This document shows positions 14,597-23,151 of a stretch of DNA of 64,000 nucleotides, piece after piece. Made by a program: the position numbers and the translations under genes. Positions within the stretch are counted from its first letter, which is position 1. Every line of letters begins with the position of its first letter. Source of the stretch: Lentisphaeria bacterium (lineage in GTDB: Bacteria; Verrucomicrobiota; Lentisphaeria; Victivallales; UBA1829). The notes under the pieces were generated by a model, which had not been told where the DNA came from, ran no database searches, and worked only from the letters and a program-made list of their open reading frames with translations. The DNA lies in contig DPDG01000034.1 in assembly GCA_003526375.1 (NCBI GenBank), forward strand, positions 8,847-72,846, written 5' to 3'.

Positions 14597-16876
14597 TCAC
14601 TGCTGTCCGGGGAATTGGAGCTGTGCATCGCTGATCAGAATCCAGCAGTAGACGAAAGCTCCGCGGGCATGACCGGTGTTCCGTATGACGAGAGAGTTGT
14701 TTTCCTTTTTCAGGACGCCGGCGGGAATTTTGAACTCCCTCCGTGACCAGTTGTGGATGGCAAATCCGCATTCGCCGTCATAGATCACCGTTCCGTTGAG
14801 AGTGATCCTCATCATGGTGATCTCCTTGTTTTTCAGATGATGCGGCGCGGCGCCTCTGGAAACGGCGTCCTGCCCTTCCAGATTCAATACCGCCTCTTTT
14901 CCCGCTTCGGGTTCCGGCAGGTCAAAAACGAGTGACATTTCCGCCGACGAGGTGATGCGCCCTCCTTTCGCCTTTGTGAAGACTCCCGCACAGAGTTTGG
15001 GCGGAGACAGCGGATCGTTTTTCGGTCCGTATTCCTTCGGCCCGAAATCCTGTCCGCTCCACATCGCCGCCGGGAAACGGTAGCCGGCAGCCGTTTTTTC
15101 TGGAACGGCGCCTGTTGTGGTTCCGATCTGTTTTTTCAGTGCCATGATCCTGGAGGGCGGCAATGTTTTTTCCAGTTCCCGCAGGACAAGATTATTGGAA
15201 CGGGCGAACTCTGTCTCCCTGTTCAGTTGTTTTGCACATCGGTTCCCTTCATTCAGCACGAATCTGACAAGTTCCCCGTCATTATAGTCCGGGAGGTGTT
15301 TCATGGCGTCGGCAAGCATGAGATACTTTTCCGACGTCAGCTCTTTTCTGAGCGTTTCAGTAATTCCGGGGCTGTTGATTGCGTTGTCCAGAACGGAACA
15401 TGCCTGCCGCAGAAATTCCGGAGTGTAAAAGTCCGGCGGATAGGCGTTGGCGAGTTTCCTTCCGCTTTGCAGCGTCTTCTGATATTGCGCATCGGCAAGT
15501 TTCAGGTATGCAATGACATGCGGTGCGGCGGCTCCGTAAAGGCACGGCGCATAATCCTCCATGAGTTTCATGGCGTCCTGTTCCGGGTTCCAGAGAAGTT
15601 TCCCGTGGAGATACCACCACAGTTTCGGGAAATTCACCGGGTTCCCATAATTGAAGGCAATGCCTCCGACTCCGCATTTTTTCAGATAACGGTAACGGTC
15701 GGCGGTTTGCGGGACGAATGCCGGCTGATAAGTTCCTCCGATATATTCGCATACCAGCGGTCTCTGTCCGCCCCTGCCGAGCCAGCCCTTCAGGGTCTCC
15801 TGCATTTTTTCCATGCCGCCCTGTTTCAGTTCATGTGCAAAGAAAGGACGGTTGCCGAGGGAGGACGCCACGACGACCGCGACATTGCCCGCCGGTTTGA
15901 TGCGTTCGGGAGCGGCGTCGGAGCCCGCATAGGCAAACGTCAGGAAAATACGGTCGGGATACTTTTTCCCGAGTGCGTCGGCGACCGCATTTACCCAGGT
16001 CAGAAGACGTCCCGCATATTGTCCCGGCTGTTCATCCAGTTTTTCGCATTCCGGGCACCTGCACCAGAGTGTGGTATCGCCGTAAGTGAGATAGAAGAAC
16101 TTCTTGTCGGGATTCAGTTCAACCCATTTTTCCGCCCGTTCGATTGATATTTTCGTCACATCGGGATTGGAGAGGCACAGAGGGGTCCGGTGATCGGTGA
16201 AGGAATCCTTCGCGATCCGTTCCCCGTTTTTCAGCATGGAATAATATTCCGGATGTGCGTCGTAATACTTCAGCCTGGGAACCAGGTAGCCTGCCGTATG
16301 ATCGATCCAGAGGTCTGATTTCTTCCGGAACAGTTCGGGGTCGGCGCCGTGCCGTGGATCGCCGAGCATCAGGCTGCCGAGCTGTCCCGTCAGCGGATTG
16401 CCGCCGTTCCGGTAGAAGAACGCCGGCGCATCAATGATTGTACACTCTTTCAATTCCCGAGGCGGAACGGAAGGAGGAAAGACACCGGCTCCGTTCCCTG
16501 TCGGACGAAGTCCGAGCATCTCCCCGAGCCGCCCGACGCCGCAGAGCAGTCCCCACGGATTTTCCGAGGCGATTCCGATTGCGTCCTCCGTGATTTTCAG
16601 GACGAAGCCGTCGGAACCCGCCCGCGCCGTTTCCTCTTTGGAGACCAGCCCTTTCTCCAATGCGGCTTTGCCGAGATAGACGGCGTTGCTGCGGAACGGT
16701 TCCGACGGCTTCAACAAGCGCAGATTCTTTCCCGTCGCCTTGTTCCAGTAAGTTTGGAGCCAGGTGGCGGACAGATCATGTTCACCGGCTCCGTGGACAT
16801 CCTGGATTTTCTCCACGGAGAGCCCGAAAGCGGCTGCGGCGCATACGGAAATCAGAACGGATAGCATTGTTTTCAT
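14597..16876 (-). CDS. secreted DUF4838 protein, probable glycoside hydrolase
   Basis: A 759-residue protein with a signal peptide (MKTMLSVLISVCAAAAFG). Residues 30-145 resemble the GH67/GH20 accessory domain, and the core (about 150-400) is DUF4838, which probably forms a TIM barrel. The core carries C234 and C272-C274-C277 (CRCPEC) preceded by YLTYGD (263-267), the same layout as the GH42 zinc and acid/base region next door. A carboxy-terminal beta domain follows. Family function is unproven; neighbours (LamG protein, GH42, pilin-like protein) point to extracellular glycan attack. The start at 16876 is 15 bp after the LamG gene stop. Confidence 0.78.
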   Translation of the reverse strand: MKTMLSVLISVCAAAAFGLSVEKIQDVHGAGEHDLSATWLQTYWNKATGKNLRLLKPSEPFRSNAVYLGKAALEKGLVSKEETARAGSDGFVLKITEDAIGIASENPWGLLCGVGRLGEMLGLRPTGNGAGVFPPSVPPRELKECTIIDAPAFFYRNGGNPLTGQLGSLMLGDPRHGADPELFRKKSDLWIDHTAGYLVPRLKYYDAHPEYYSMLKNGERIAKDSFTDHRTPLCLSNPDVTKISIERAEKWVELNPDKKFFYLTYGDTTLWCRCPECEKLDEQPGQYAGRLLTWVNAVADALGKKYPDRIFLTFAYAGSDAAPERIKPAGNVAVVVASSLGNRPFFAHELKQGGMEKMQETLKGWLGRGGQRPLVCEYIGGTYQPAFVPQTADRYRYLKKCGVGGIAFNYGNPVNFPKLWWYLHGKLLWNPEQDAMKLMEDYAPCLYGAAAPHVIAYLKLADAQYQKTLQSGRKLANAYPPDFYTPEFLRQACSVLDNAINSPGITETLRKELTSEKYLMLADAMKHLPDYNDGELVRFVLNEGNRCAKQLNRETEFARSNNLVLRELEKTLPPSRIMALKKQIGTTTGAVPEKTAAGYRFPAAMWSGQDFGPKEYGPKNDPLSPPKLCAGVFTKAKGGRITSSAEMSLVFDLPEPEAGKEAVLNLEGQDAVSRGAAPHHLKNKEITMMRITLNGTVIYDGECGFAIHNWSRREFKIPAGVLKKENNSLVIRNTGHARGAFVYCWILISDAQLQFPGQQ

Positions 16877-16891
16877 CTGAAATGTGCCCCG

Positions 16892-17923
16892 TCACCGTGT
16901 TTCGATTCTGCCGATGGAAACGGCGGCGGAGTCTTTCTGATTTTCATACGCGGCTGCGATCCATTCCGGAGAACGCGCCGTATTCGACAGCGTAAATTCG
17001 TCTCCGAGTGCATCTGTCGACATCAGTGAAAGGATGCTTTTTGCCCGCAGTCCGGGAAAATCCGCATTTTTGAAGAGTTCCCCCGGTTTCCCGTCGACGA
17101 AAAGCCGGAGCGTTTTGTTTCCGCCGTCGTAGACGATACTCAGATTCACCCAGCGGTTGTATGGGTTTTTATCTGCAAGATAACTGTGAGCGCCGACGGA
17201 TTTCGGTTTGTTGAAATTGACCTGCCAGCGTTTCGCCGGATGGTAGAACAACTGAACCGGATAGTCATAGAAAAAATGCCCACCGTTTTTGCGCGGGTTG
17301 ACCCAGCAGGAGAGTGTGAACGACTGTCCCGCAGGAAGAACAGGCGCTTTTTCTCCCCGCAAATAACGGTATTCCAGCCCGGCTTTCCCCCCGGTGCTTT
17401 CCACGCCTGTTCCGATCAGGGCGGGGACAGTTCCGGCTCCGTTTCTCAATGTCAGATTGAAATTGCCGAGACTGTCCGGCGCGCTGTCTTTTCCGTTCAT
17501 GTGCCAGACTGCCAGATAACCGTTGCTCCATACCGCCCCGGGATCATGTTTCGACTGGGCTCCGGGATTGTTGAAGTAAAGATAAAACGGCGTCTCCTTC
17601 TTCTGTTGAATCACAGGAAGCCGGACCCAGCAGACCAGCTCTTTTTTCGCTGCGTCCATGGATTCGATTTCATGCGGAAGAACTGTTTTTCCGTCGGCGG
17701 ATGTGAAAGTCAGGTCGCTTCCGTCCGGCTTGATTTTGGAAAAGAGTTCATCTCCGTTCAGCCGGACGCATACCGGGAAATTTTCAAGATTTCCCGCCGC
17801 CGCTTTTTCCGTCAGATTCAGGCGCATCCGGTTTGCGGAATCGTTTTCGAGCCATTCCTGTGCCTCCGCCGCAATTCCGGCGGAAATCAACGCCGCGCAT
17901 AAAGCAAGCATTCCGTTTTTCAT
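16892..17923 (-). CDS. secreted DUF2341/LamG-like (concanavalin A-like) protein
   Basis: A 343-residue exported protein, starting MKNGMLALCAALISAG with a normal signal peptide. Residues about 20-130 match the DUF2341 type (NRMRLNLTEKAAAGNLENFPVCVRLNG, seen in parts, and FYLYFNNPGA), and the rest is a LamG/Laminin_G_3 jelly-roll (SFTLSCWVNPRK, RWVNLSIVYDGG, FVDGK). Such domains usually bind carbohydrate; no catalytic residue is evident. The ATG at 17923 is preferred, as AGGAGG lies 6 nt upstream, whereas the in-frame ATG at 17929 touches that site. First gene of the LamG-DUF4838-GH42 run. Confidence 0.72.
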   Translation of the reverse strand: MKNGMLALCAALISAGIAAEAQEWLENDSANRMRLNLTEKAAAGNLENFPVCVRLNGDELFSKIKPDGSDLTFTSADGKTVLPHEIESMDAAKKELVCWVRLPVIQQKKETPFYLYFNNPGAQSKHDPGAVWSNGYLAVWHMNGKDSAPDSLGNFNLTLRNGAGTVPALIGTGVESTGGKAGLEYRYLRGEKAPVLPAGQSFTLSCWVNPRKNGGHFFYDYPVQLFYHPAKRWQVNFNKPKSVGAHSYLADKNPYNRWVNLSIVYDGGNKTLRLFVDGKPGELFKNADFPGLRAKSILSLMSTDALGDEFTLSNTARSPEWIAAAYENQKDSAAVSIGRIETR

Positions 17924-18161
17924 CTTCATCCTCCTGTTTTATGAAATTTTATTCCAGCGGGCTCCGTCCCCGTTCTCCCGGGCGTCTTTGAGACGGAAGA
18001 ACGCATGAGCATTTCTCCCGGTTCAAGAGCTTTACCCTTGTCGCAGTCCGGCGGCGAACCGCCGGATCGCAGCAGGTCGGCGACCTGTACCATACCGTTT
18101 TGTTTTTTCGTCACTGGTTTGACTTTCCGATACTCCGCTCTCTTGCAGCGGAGCCGTTCGT
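17924..18161 (-). other. hairpin-rich spacer with an uncertain 62-codon frame
   Basis: This 238-bp gap contains three inverted repeats: TCCGGCGG/CCGCCGGA with a CGAA loop (18047-18066), CAGGTC/GACCTG (18073-18087) and CTCCGCT/AGCGGAG (18133-18153). None is followed by a T run in the direction of the pilin-like gene that ends at 18162, so they are not ordinary terminators. A GTG-started frame of 62 codons (18114-17926) crosses the first two and ends in an ATGA overlap with an ATG of the next gene; its product is very basic and polar and matches nothing I know. It may be a processed mRNA segment or a repeated intergenic element. Confidence 0.4.
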
Positions 18162-19058
18162 TCAGTATAAGTTCTGGACATTCTTGATCCGGTTGTGGAA
18201 ATCAAACATCTCCTGACGGGTGTGACTTCCCGCATGAAGATCAATCCAGAGAACATTTACGGCGTTATTATGGATATAACCGTATGCTTTCGCGGCGCTT
18301 TCTCCGGTGAAATAACTGCCGTAACCGGCGCCGATGCCGGTGTTCCATGTCCCCGCGCAGTCTATCCGGATGAAGCGGAGGCTGGGGTGATTGATCAGAG
18401 TATAACGTGTGAAAGAATATTCTTTCGCCGCTGTAGTCTGAACCTCCCAGCCGGATGTATAGGCTTTCATGGAGAGATAGGAGCCTAAGGCATACCAGCC
18501 GATCCCGTTTTGTTTATTGGGGCGCAGTTTGGACGGGCAGGGGTAGTCCTGCGGACATGCAAGGACTCCTTTTCTTTTCAGGATATCACTGGCCGCCTTG
18601 TTGCTGTACCAGTCATTGTCCGCATTCAATGGATAGCCCGCATAAGGATAGATTCTGGCTATGGAACCGGAACCGCAGGGAATCCACTCCTTGTTGTCGT
18701 TTCCATAGGAGGCGAAAATAATTCCCTGCTGTTTCAGGCGGCTGATGCAATCCGCTTTTCTCGCGAGGTCTCGCGCTTTTCCCAGTACCGGCAGAAGCAT
18801 TCCCGCAAGAATGGCAATGATTGCTACAACGATGAGAAGTTCGATCAGGGTGAAAATCCTTGCTTTCATCCTTGACGCAGGAACAGAAGACTCTGACAGT
18901 AAGAAGGAGCGGGGAAACATTGGAATTGAAGAAAGAAGAAGCAAGGCAGAGTGGGATTGACGCCGCCGGAATGAAACTGCTCTTTCACAAATCTTCCTTA
19001 TAAACTGTTCCATCAGTGTAAATGCCCGGTATCTTACTTTCTTTTTCTTTCCTGTCAT
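18162..19058 (-). CDS. pilin-like (type II secretion pseudopilin family) protein with duplicated FTL motif
   Basis: A 298-residue protein. The classic prepilin cleavage and methylation segment, IFTLIELLIVVAIIAILAG, starts only near residue 66. Its carboxy-terminal half (ADCISRLKQQ, YALGSYLSMKAYTSG, LWIDLHAGSH) is the H-x9-DG type common in Lentisphaerota and Planctomycetota. The first 62 residues begin with a second, degenerate motif (YRAFTLMEQF) and a basic stretch. The ATG at 19058 has AAGGAG 8 nt upstream, whereas the ATG before the real pilin motif (18872) has a poor site, so the long leader seems to be translated. It follows the regulator gene by 30 bp and precedes the DUF4838/GH42 genes. 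Confidence 0.75.
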   Translation of the reverse strand: MTGKKKKVRYRAFTLMEQFIRKICERAVSFRRRQSHSALLLLSSIPMFPRSFLLSESSVPASRMKARIFTLIELLIVVAIIAILAGMLLPVLGKARDLARKADCISRLKQQGIIFASYGNDNKEWIPCGSGSIARIYPYAGYPLNADNDWYSNKAASDILKRKGVLACPQDYPCPSKLRPNKQNGIGWYALGSYLSMKAYTSGWEVQTTAAKEYSFTRYTLINHPSLRFIRIDCAGTWNTGIGAGYGSYFTGESAAKAYGYIHNNAVNVLWIDLHAGSHTRQEMFDFHNRIKNVQNLY

Positions 19059-19088
19059 GCCTGATGCTCCTTTCTGCGAATGTGATTT

Positions 19089-20180
19089 TCAACCATTCCA
19101 GGGAATCTTCCGGCAGGATGCCCCGGAGATCAGCCTGGGTTTCATAAACTCTTTCAGCAAAGCGATCCTGCGCCCCGTGACAAGGTCAATGACGCCGCGC
19201 GCGGCGATGACACCGTATTTTTCCAGATCCTGCAATATCTGGACCGGCGCATAAGGAAGAAAATCCTCATGGCCCGGACTGAATGTGATCAGGGAATAAT
19301 CGTCCGGTATTTTTTTATTTTCATCCCGTACGGCGTTCTGGATGACATTCAGGAAAATGCCGTCCGCACAGAAAATCGCCGTAAACGGTTTCCCCGAAGA
19401 AATCTGCTTTCTGATTGCCTGATACACTTCGAACAGGTCAAGGACAGTGATTTCCAGTGCGGGGTCCGGTGAAACTCCATACCGCGCCAGTGCCTGGCAA
19501 TAACCTTCGTACCGTGCCTCGTCGAAGTTTCTGGACGTTGCCCTTGCAACATATAAAATGTCATGATGTCCGTTTTTCAGCAGATATTCGCCCGCCATCC
19601 TGCCGCCTTCGGCGTCATCCGCGCCAACGTAATGGAGAGATTTTTCATGAAAAAGCGTGCCGCCGACCATTACAACGGGAATCTCCTTTTCCTTGAGCCC
19701 GCTGATGATTTCCAGCTGTTCTTTGTCCGGGCAGAACCAGATCAGCCCTGATATTCCCTGCGCGGCGATTTCGGATATGGCGAGGACCCCTCTGCTTTTA
19801 ATGTTAAGCAACATGATCCTGATATTGTTTGCGCTCAATTCATTGATTACGCTTTGAAGAATTCCCCAGACGTATGTCGCCAGCGAAACGGAGGAGTTGC
19901 CGCCGTAGAATATGATGCCGACCGTAAAACCGGCGGGTTGAAGCTGTTTCTTATGACGCTTGAGGGCGGCGGCATTGATATAGGTTCCGTTTCCGTGCCG
20001 GACTTCCAGAATTCCTTCTTCGACAAGCGCGGCAATCACCCTGCGGACAGTGTCGCGGCTGACGTCCAGAATCGTGCAGATCTGCCGTTCCGCCGGAAGT
20101 TTTTCCACTTCCGTTTCGGGATTTTCCGCAATCCGCATGATCCATTCGCGTGTTTTGTTGTAGGCGCTGGGAAACCGCAT
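19089..20180 (-). CDS. AraR-like regulator (GntR DNA-binding + LacI-type sensor)
   Basis: A 363-residue transcription factor. Residues 1-75 form a GntR winged helix (KLPAERQICTILDVSRDTVRR, in parts; EVRHGNGTYI), and from about 85 a LacI/GalR periplasmic-binding fold follows (GFTVGIIFYGG, YVGADDAEGGRMAGEYLL, PFTAIFCADG). This hybrid is typical of sugar-responsive repressors such as AraR. GGAGAAGACC gives a good ribosome site for the ATG at 20180; the longer frame from 20330 runs through its promoter. It is divergent from the DUF4838/GH20 pair and first in the run with the pilin-like and GH42 genes. Direct repeats in both promoters are probable binding sites and imply autoregulation. Confidence 0.85.
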   Translation of the reverse strand: MRFPSAYNKTREWIMRIAENPETEVEKLPAERQICTILDVSRDTVRRVIAALVEEGILEVRHGNGTYINAAALKRHKKQLQPAGFTVGIIFYGGNSSVSLATYVWGILQSVINELSANNIRIMLLNIKSRGVLAISEIAAQGISGLIWFCPDKEQLEIISGLKEKEIPVVMVGGTLFHEKSLHYVGADDAEGGRMAGEYLLKNGHHDILYVARATSRNFDEARYEGYCQALARYGVSPDPALEITVLDLFEVYQAIRKQISSGKPFTAIFCADGIFLNVIQNAVRDENKKIPDDYSLITFSPGHEDFLPYAPVQILQDLEKYGVIAARGVIDLVTGRRIALLKEFMKPRLISGASCRKIPWNG

Positions 20181-20210
20181 GGTCTTCTCCTCTATTCTGA
20201 AAGCTCTGTT

Positions 20211-20242
20211 TATATCATACCTTATCATTCCTCTTTTGTCAA
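20211..20242 (-). promoter_or_regulatory. promoter and tandem-repeat operator of the AraR-like gene
   Basis: On the minus strand TTGACA (20242-20237) and TATGAT (20219-20214) are spaced by 17 nt. The segment contains two 10-bp tandem units, GGAATGATAA and GGTATGATAT, the second overlapping the -10. The same unit is repeated at the divergent promoter. Confidence 0.7.
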
Positions 20243-20432
20243 GGGGGGATACTGAAACTTTTTTGATTTTTTTAGAATGGAACGATCTTCCCTCATATTC
20301 TGAAAGCCTGTTGCGGTTATGGAAAATCAATTCATTTTGAACCTTGATTGCTCTTTTCTGCTTCTGATCTCCGCATTTTCATAAAATAAATGGATTGTTT
20401 GAAAAGTTTTTTCTTTTTTTTCGTTTTGCCTA

Positions 20433-20488
20433 TTGACGATTGCGGAAAAATGCGTATAATAAAAAGAAATGGTATGAAATGGTATGAT
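20433..20488 (+). promoter_or_regulatory. promoter and tandem-repeat operator of the DUF4838-GH20 operon
   Basis: TTGACG (20433-20438) and TATAAT (20455-20460) are 16 nt apart. Immediately downstream is a perfect tandem repeat of GAAATGGTAT (20466-20475 and 20476-20485), continued by GATT, so a bound protein would cover the transcription start. Confidence 0.7.
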
Positions 20489-20514
20489 TTTATTTTAAAC
20501 AAGGAGTGTCTCTT

Positions 20515-23151
20515 ATGAAAATGCGCTGGCCGGCTGTGATTCTGGCTGTCTTTCACCTGTGGTGTCTTTCCGCCGGAGTTTACAGCTCTCCGGACGGCAG
20601 ACAGGTTTCCTGCCGTACCTTGCCCGGTGAATCCTGCGAGGTTCCGGCATGGAAGGAAAACGCGGAGTATCTGGTGCTTCATTTCTTTGCGGAGGAGGCG
20701 GGGATGCTGGAACTGAACCTGAATTCCGGCGGAGGAGCGTTTCATGAGAGATTTCCATATTCCCCGGGGGAACAGTTCAAAATATTGCCGCTGAGAAACT
20801 TCCGCCGTACAGGGACACCGTCCTGGGAGAAGCTGAAGGCGGTCGGAATGACTCCGGCGGAAGGAAAGAAAATTCTCATGATCGGCAGTTTTTTTGCCGT
20901 GGATCAGCGGATTCCGTTTCCGGGTCTGCTTCTGGTGTCGCGGGTCAATGAGATCACGCCTGTCGGAACGGCGTATCCTTTGTACGGAATCGTTTCCTCC
21001 GATGTTTATCCGAAACAGCTGCTGCGTGAGAAAGACGCCCTGCAGCGCCACCTGAATACGCTGACAGGGATTGCGCTGCCGCAGAAAGAAAACGCGGAGC
21101 ATTCATTCAATATGATTCTTCTGGGAAAAGAAGCCGCGTTGAAACAGAATGCGCTTTCTGGAAAAGAGTTGGAGAAACAGGGATTCAACGGTTTTACGAT
21201 TGCGGTGAAATGTTCCAATCTGGTGATTGCCGGCGAGTCCATCCAGGGGACGGCTTACGGGGTATACCGTTTTCTGGAGACGCAGGGAATGAAATTTTTT
21301 GCTCCGGGCGTTCATTCCGCAGTCGGGAAAACGAACCTCCTGAATGTGGTACGTGCGGCGGACCGTCCGTTTTTCAACGGGAAACGGGCGCCCGGCAGAT
21401 GGTGTGTCTACGGCGATGAGAGCGGTTTTGCCCTCGCGGACCCGCGCAACGCGGGAATTGATGCGGTGTTTCCCGGAGACCGGACGCAATGGATCGACCA
21501 TACCTCGGCATTTCTTGTCCCGAAGAAATATTATTACGACGAACATCCCGAATTCTATTGCCTGCGCGCGGACGGGACGCGGATGCCGAAAGATACGCAG
21601 GATGTCCGCGTCATGCTCTGCCAGAGCAATCCGGACGGGATTCGTGCCGCCGCGGAGCGCGCCTTGCGCTGGATCAGGAAAAATCCGCAGCATCTGCTGT
21701 ATGTGATTCAGCAGGGGGATGATTCCGAGCGGTGTGTCTGCGAGGGGTGCGAGGCGAAGCGGAAACTCGGCTGGAATGAAACGGATCTGTTTCTGAACTG
21801 GGTGAACGGCATTGCGGAAAGGGTGGGCAGGGAATTCCCCCGCAAATATCTGCTCTCCTATGCCTATATCAGCACCCAGCCGGCGCCGGAACATCTGAAA
21901 CCCGCCGCCAATGTGCACCTGCTCTATGCTCCGTGGCCGAACCGTCTTTCCGCACCGAACGGGTTCCGGGATTTCGATGCCCCTGAAAACATTGTCGCCG
22001 GAAGCCAACTGGCGGACTGGCTGGAAGTCTCCGACCCGGAACAGCTCGGCATTTACGACTATCCCGCGGGCAATTCGCTGACGCACCGGGGAATGGCTCT
22101 CCGTCTGAAATGGCTTGCCCGCCGGAATATGCGCGGGAGTATCTGGTACTGCGGGACAAACCGTATTTTCGCCTCGATGTTCACTTATGTGCAGGCGCGT
22201 CTCTGCTGGAATCCCCTGTTGGATACCCGTGCGTTGGAGAGCGAATTCATCGAGGGGTATTATGGAAATGCGGCGGAGACCGTGAAAAAGATCGTCGCCT
22301 CCGTTTACGACCGGCTGGATTCTGATCCGTTGAATAACGGGCGTGTACCGTCCGAAGCGTTTTTCACGGAGTCTTTCGTCAAAACGTTGATTGCCGATTT
22401 TGCCGCGGCACGGAAACTGAGTCCGGAAAGAGTGCGCAGAGAGCTGCTCCACGATGAATACGGGATTCTGGAGAACGGTCTGCATGCCTGTTCGAAAAAT
22501 CCGGCGTCCGCCGCCGGCGCGGCGATTTGGAAACGGTATCTGGAAATTGCCACGGCAAATCCGCATACGGACTGGCGGAAGATTTGCGACAGTCTCTGGA
22601 CATTGGCGAAAATACGGTGCGAAGTGGAAAAAAACGGTAAGATGCCTTCGCTGATTGCGGAAATGATACGGAATCCGCAGCAGGCGATCCGGGAACACCG
22701 GCAGACGGTTTTCGTGGAAAAACGTCCGAACGGTGTCCGGATTTCCCCTTATGCGTTCGAGGGCGGCATGGCTCCGGTCTTTTATCATTGGAAATGCCCC
22801 GGGCGGCTTGCCGTTGCCGTTCGCGGAACCATGACGGAGCAGTACCGGATGAAAGCGGTGTTTCCTCTGGAGTTGCTTGCGCCCTCGGAACTGGTGTTCG
22901 AGGGACAGTCCTGCGACAAGCTTTTTGTCCCGCCGGTTCCGATACGGATCACGATCAACGGGAAAACTGTTTTTGAGGGCGGGAACGGATGCCGGAAACA
23001 TGGCTGGACGTTGCGTCGGATCCGTATTCCCGAAGGAGTGTTGAGACCGGGGGACAATACCCTTGTCTTTGAAAATCTGGCGAAAAGCGACAGCCGCGTT
23101 TCCCACTGGTTCATGATTGCCGGAGCAGAGATCAGAAGGGTTGAAGAATGA
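20515..23151 (+). CDS. secreted DUF4838 protein, probable glycoside hydrolase
   Basis: An 878-residue protein with a signal peptide (MKMRWPAVILAVFHLWCLSAG). After an unassigned beta domain (to about 150), a GH67/GH20 accessory-like domain follows (155-280) and then the DUF4838 core. The core has FPGDRTQWIDHTSAF, C369 (VMLCQSNP), YVIQQGDD (396-403) and C407-C409-C412 (CVCEGC), matching the other two DUF4838 proteins here. A carboxy-terminal beta domain begins near 740. AAGGAG lies 8 nt before the ATG at 20515, which is preferred over the GTG at 20506. It ends in an ATGA overlap with the GH20-like gene, and the pair is probably controlled by the divergent AraR-like protein. Confidence 0.8.
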   Translation: MKMRWPAVILAVFHLWCLSAGVYSSPDGRQVSCRTLPGESCEVPAWKENAEYLVLHFFAEEAGMLELNLNSGGGAFHERFPYSPGEQFKILPLRNFRRTGTPSWEKLKAVGMTPAEGKKILMIGSFFAVDQRIPFPGLLLVSRVNEITPVGTAYPLYGIVSSDVYPKQLLREKDALQRHLNTLTGIALPQKENAEHSFNMILLGKEAALKQNALSGKELEKQGFNGFTIAVKCSNLVIAGESIQGTAYGVYRFLETQGMKFFAPGVHSAVGKTNLLNVVRAADRPFFNGKRAPGRWCVYGDESGFALADPRNAGIDAVFPGDRTQWIDHTSAFLVPKKYYYDEHPEFYCLRADGTRMPKDTQDVRVMLCQSNPDGIRAAAERALRWIRKNPQHLLYVIQQGDDSERCVCEGCEAKRKLGWNETDLFLNWVNGIAERVGREFPRKYLLSYAYISTQPAPEHLKPAANVHLLYAPWPNRLSAPNGFRDFDAPENIVAGSQLADWLEVSDPEQLGIYDYPAGNSLTHRGMALRLKWLARRNMRGSIWYCGTNRIFASMFTYVQARLCWNPLLDTRALESEFIEGYYGNAAETVKKIVASVYDRLDSDPLNNGRVPSEAFFTESFVKTLIADFAAARKLSPERVRRELLHDEYGILENGLHACSKNPASAAGAAIWKRYLEIATANPHTDWRKICDSLWTLAKIRCEVEKNGKMPSLIAEMIRNPQQAIREHRQTVFVEKRPNGVRISPYAFEGGMAPVFYHWKCPGRLAVAVRGTMTEQYRMKAVFPLELLAPSELVFEGQSCDKLFVPPVPIRITINGKTVFEGGNGCRKHGWTLRRIRIPEGVLRPGDNTLVFENLAKSDSRVSHWFMIAGAEIRRVEE

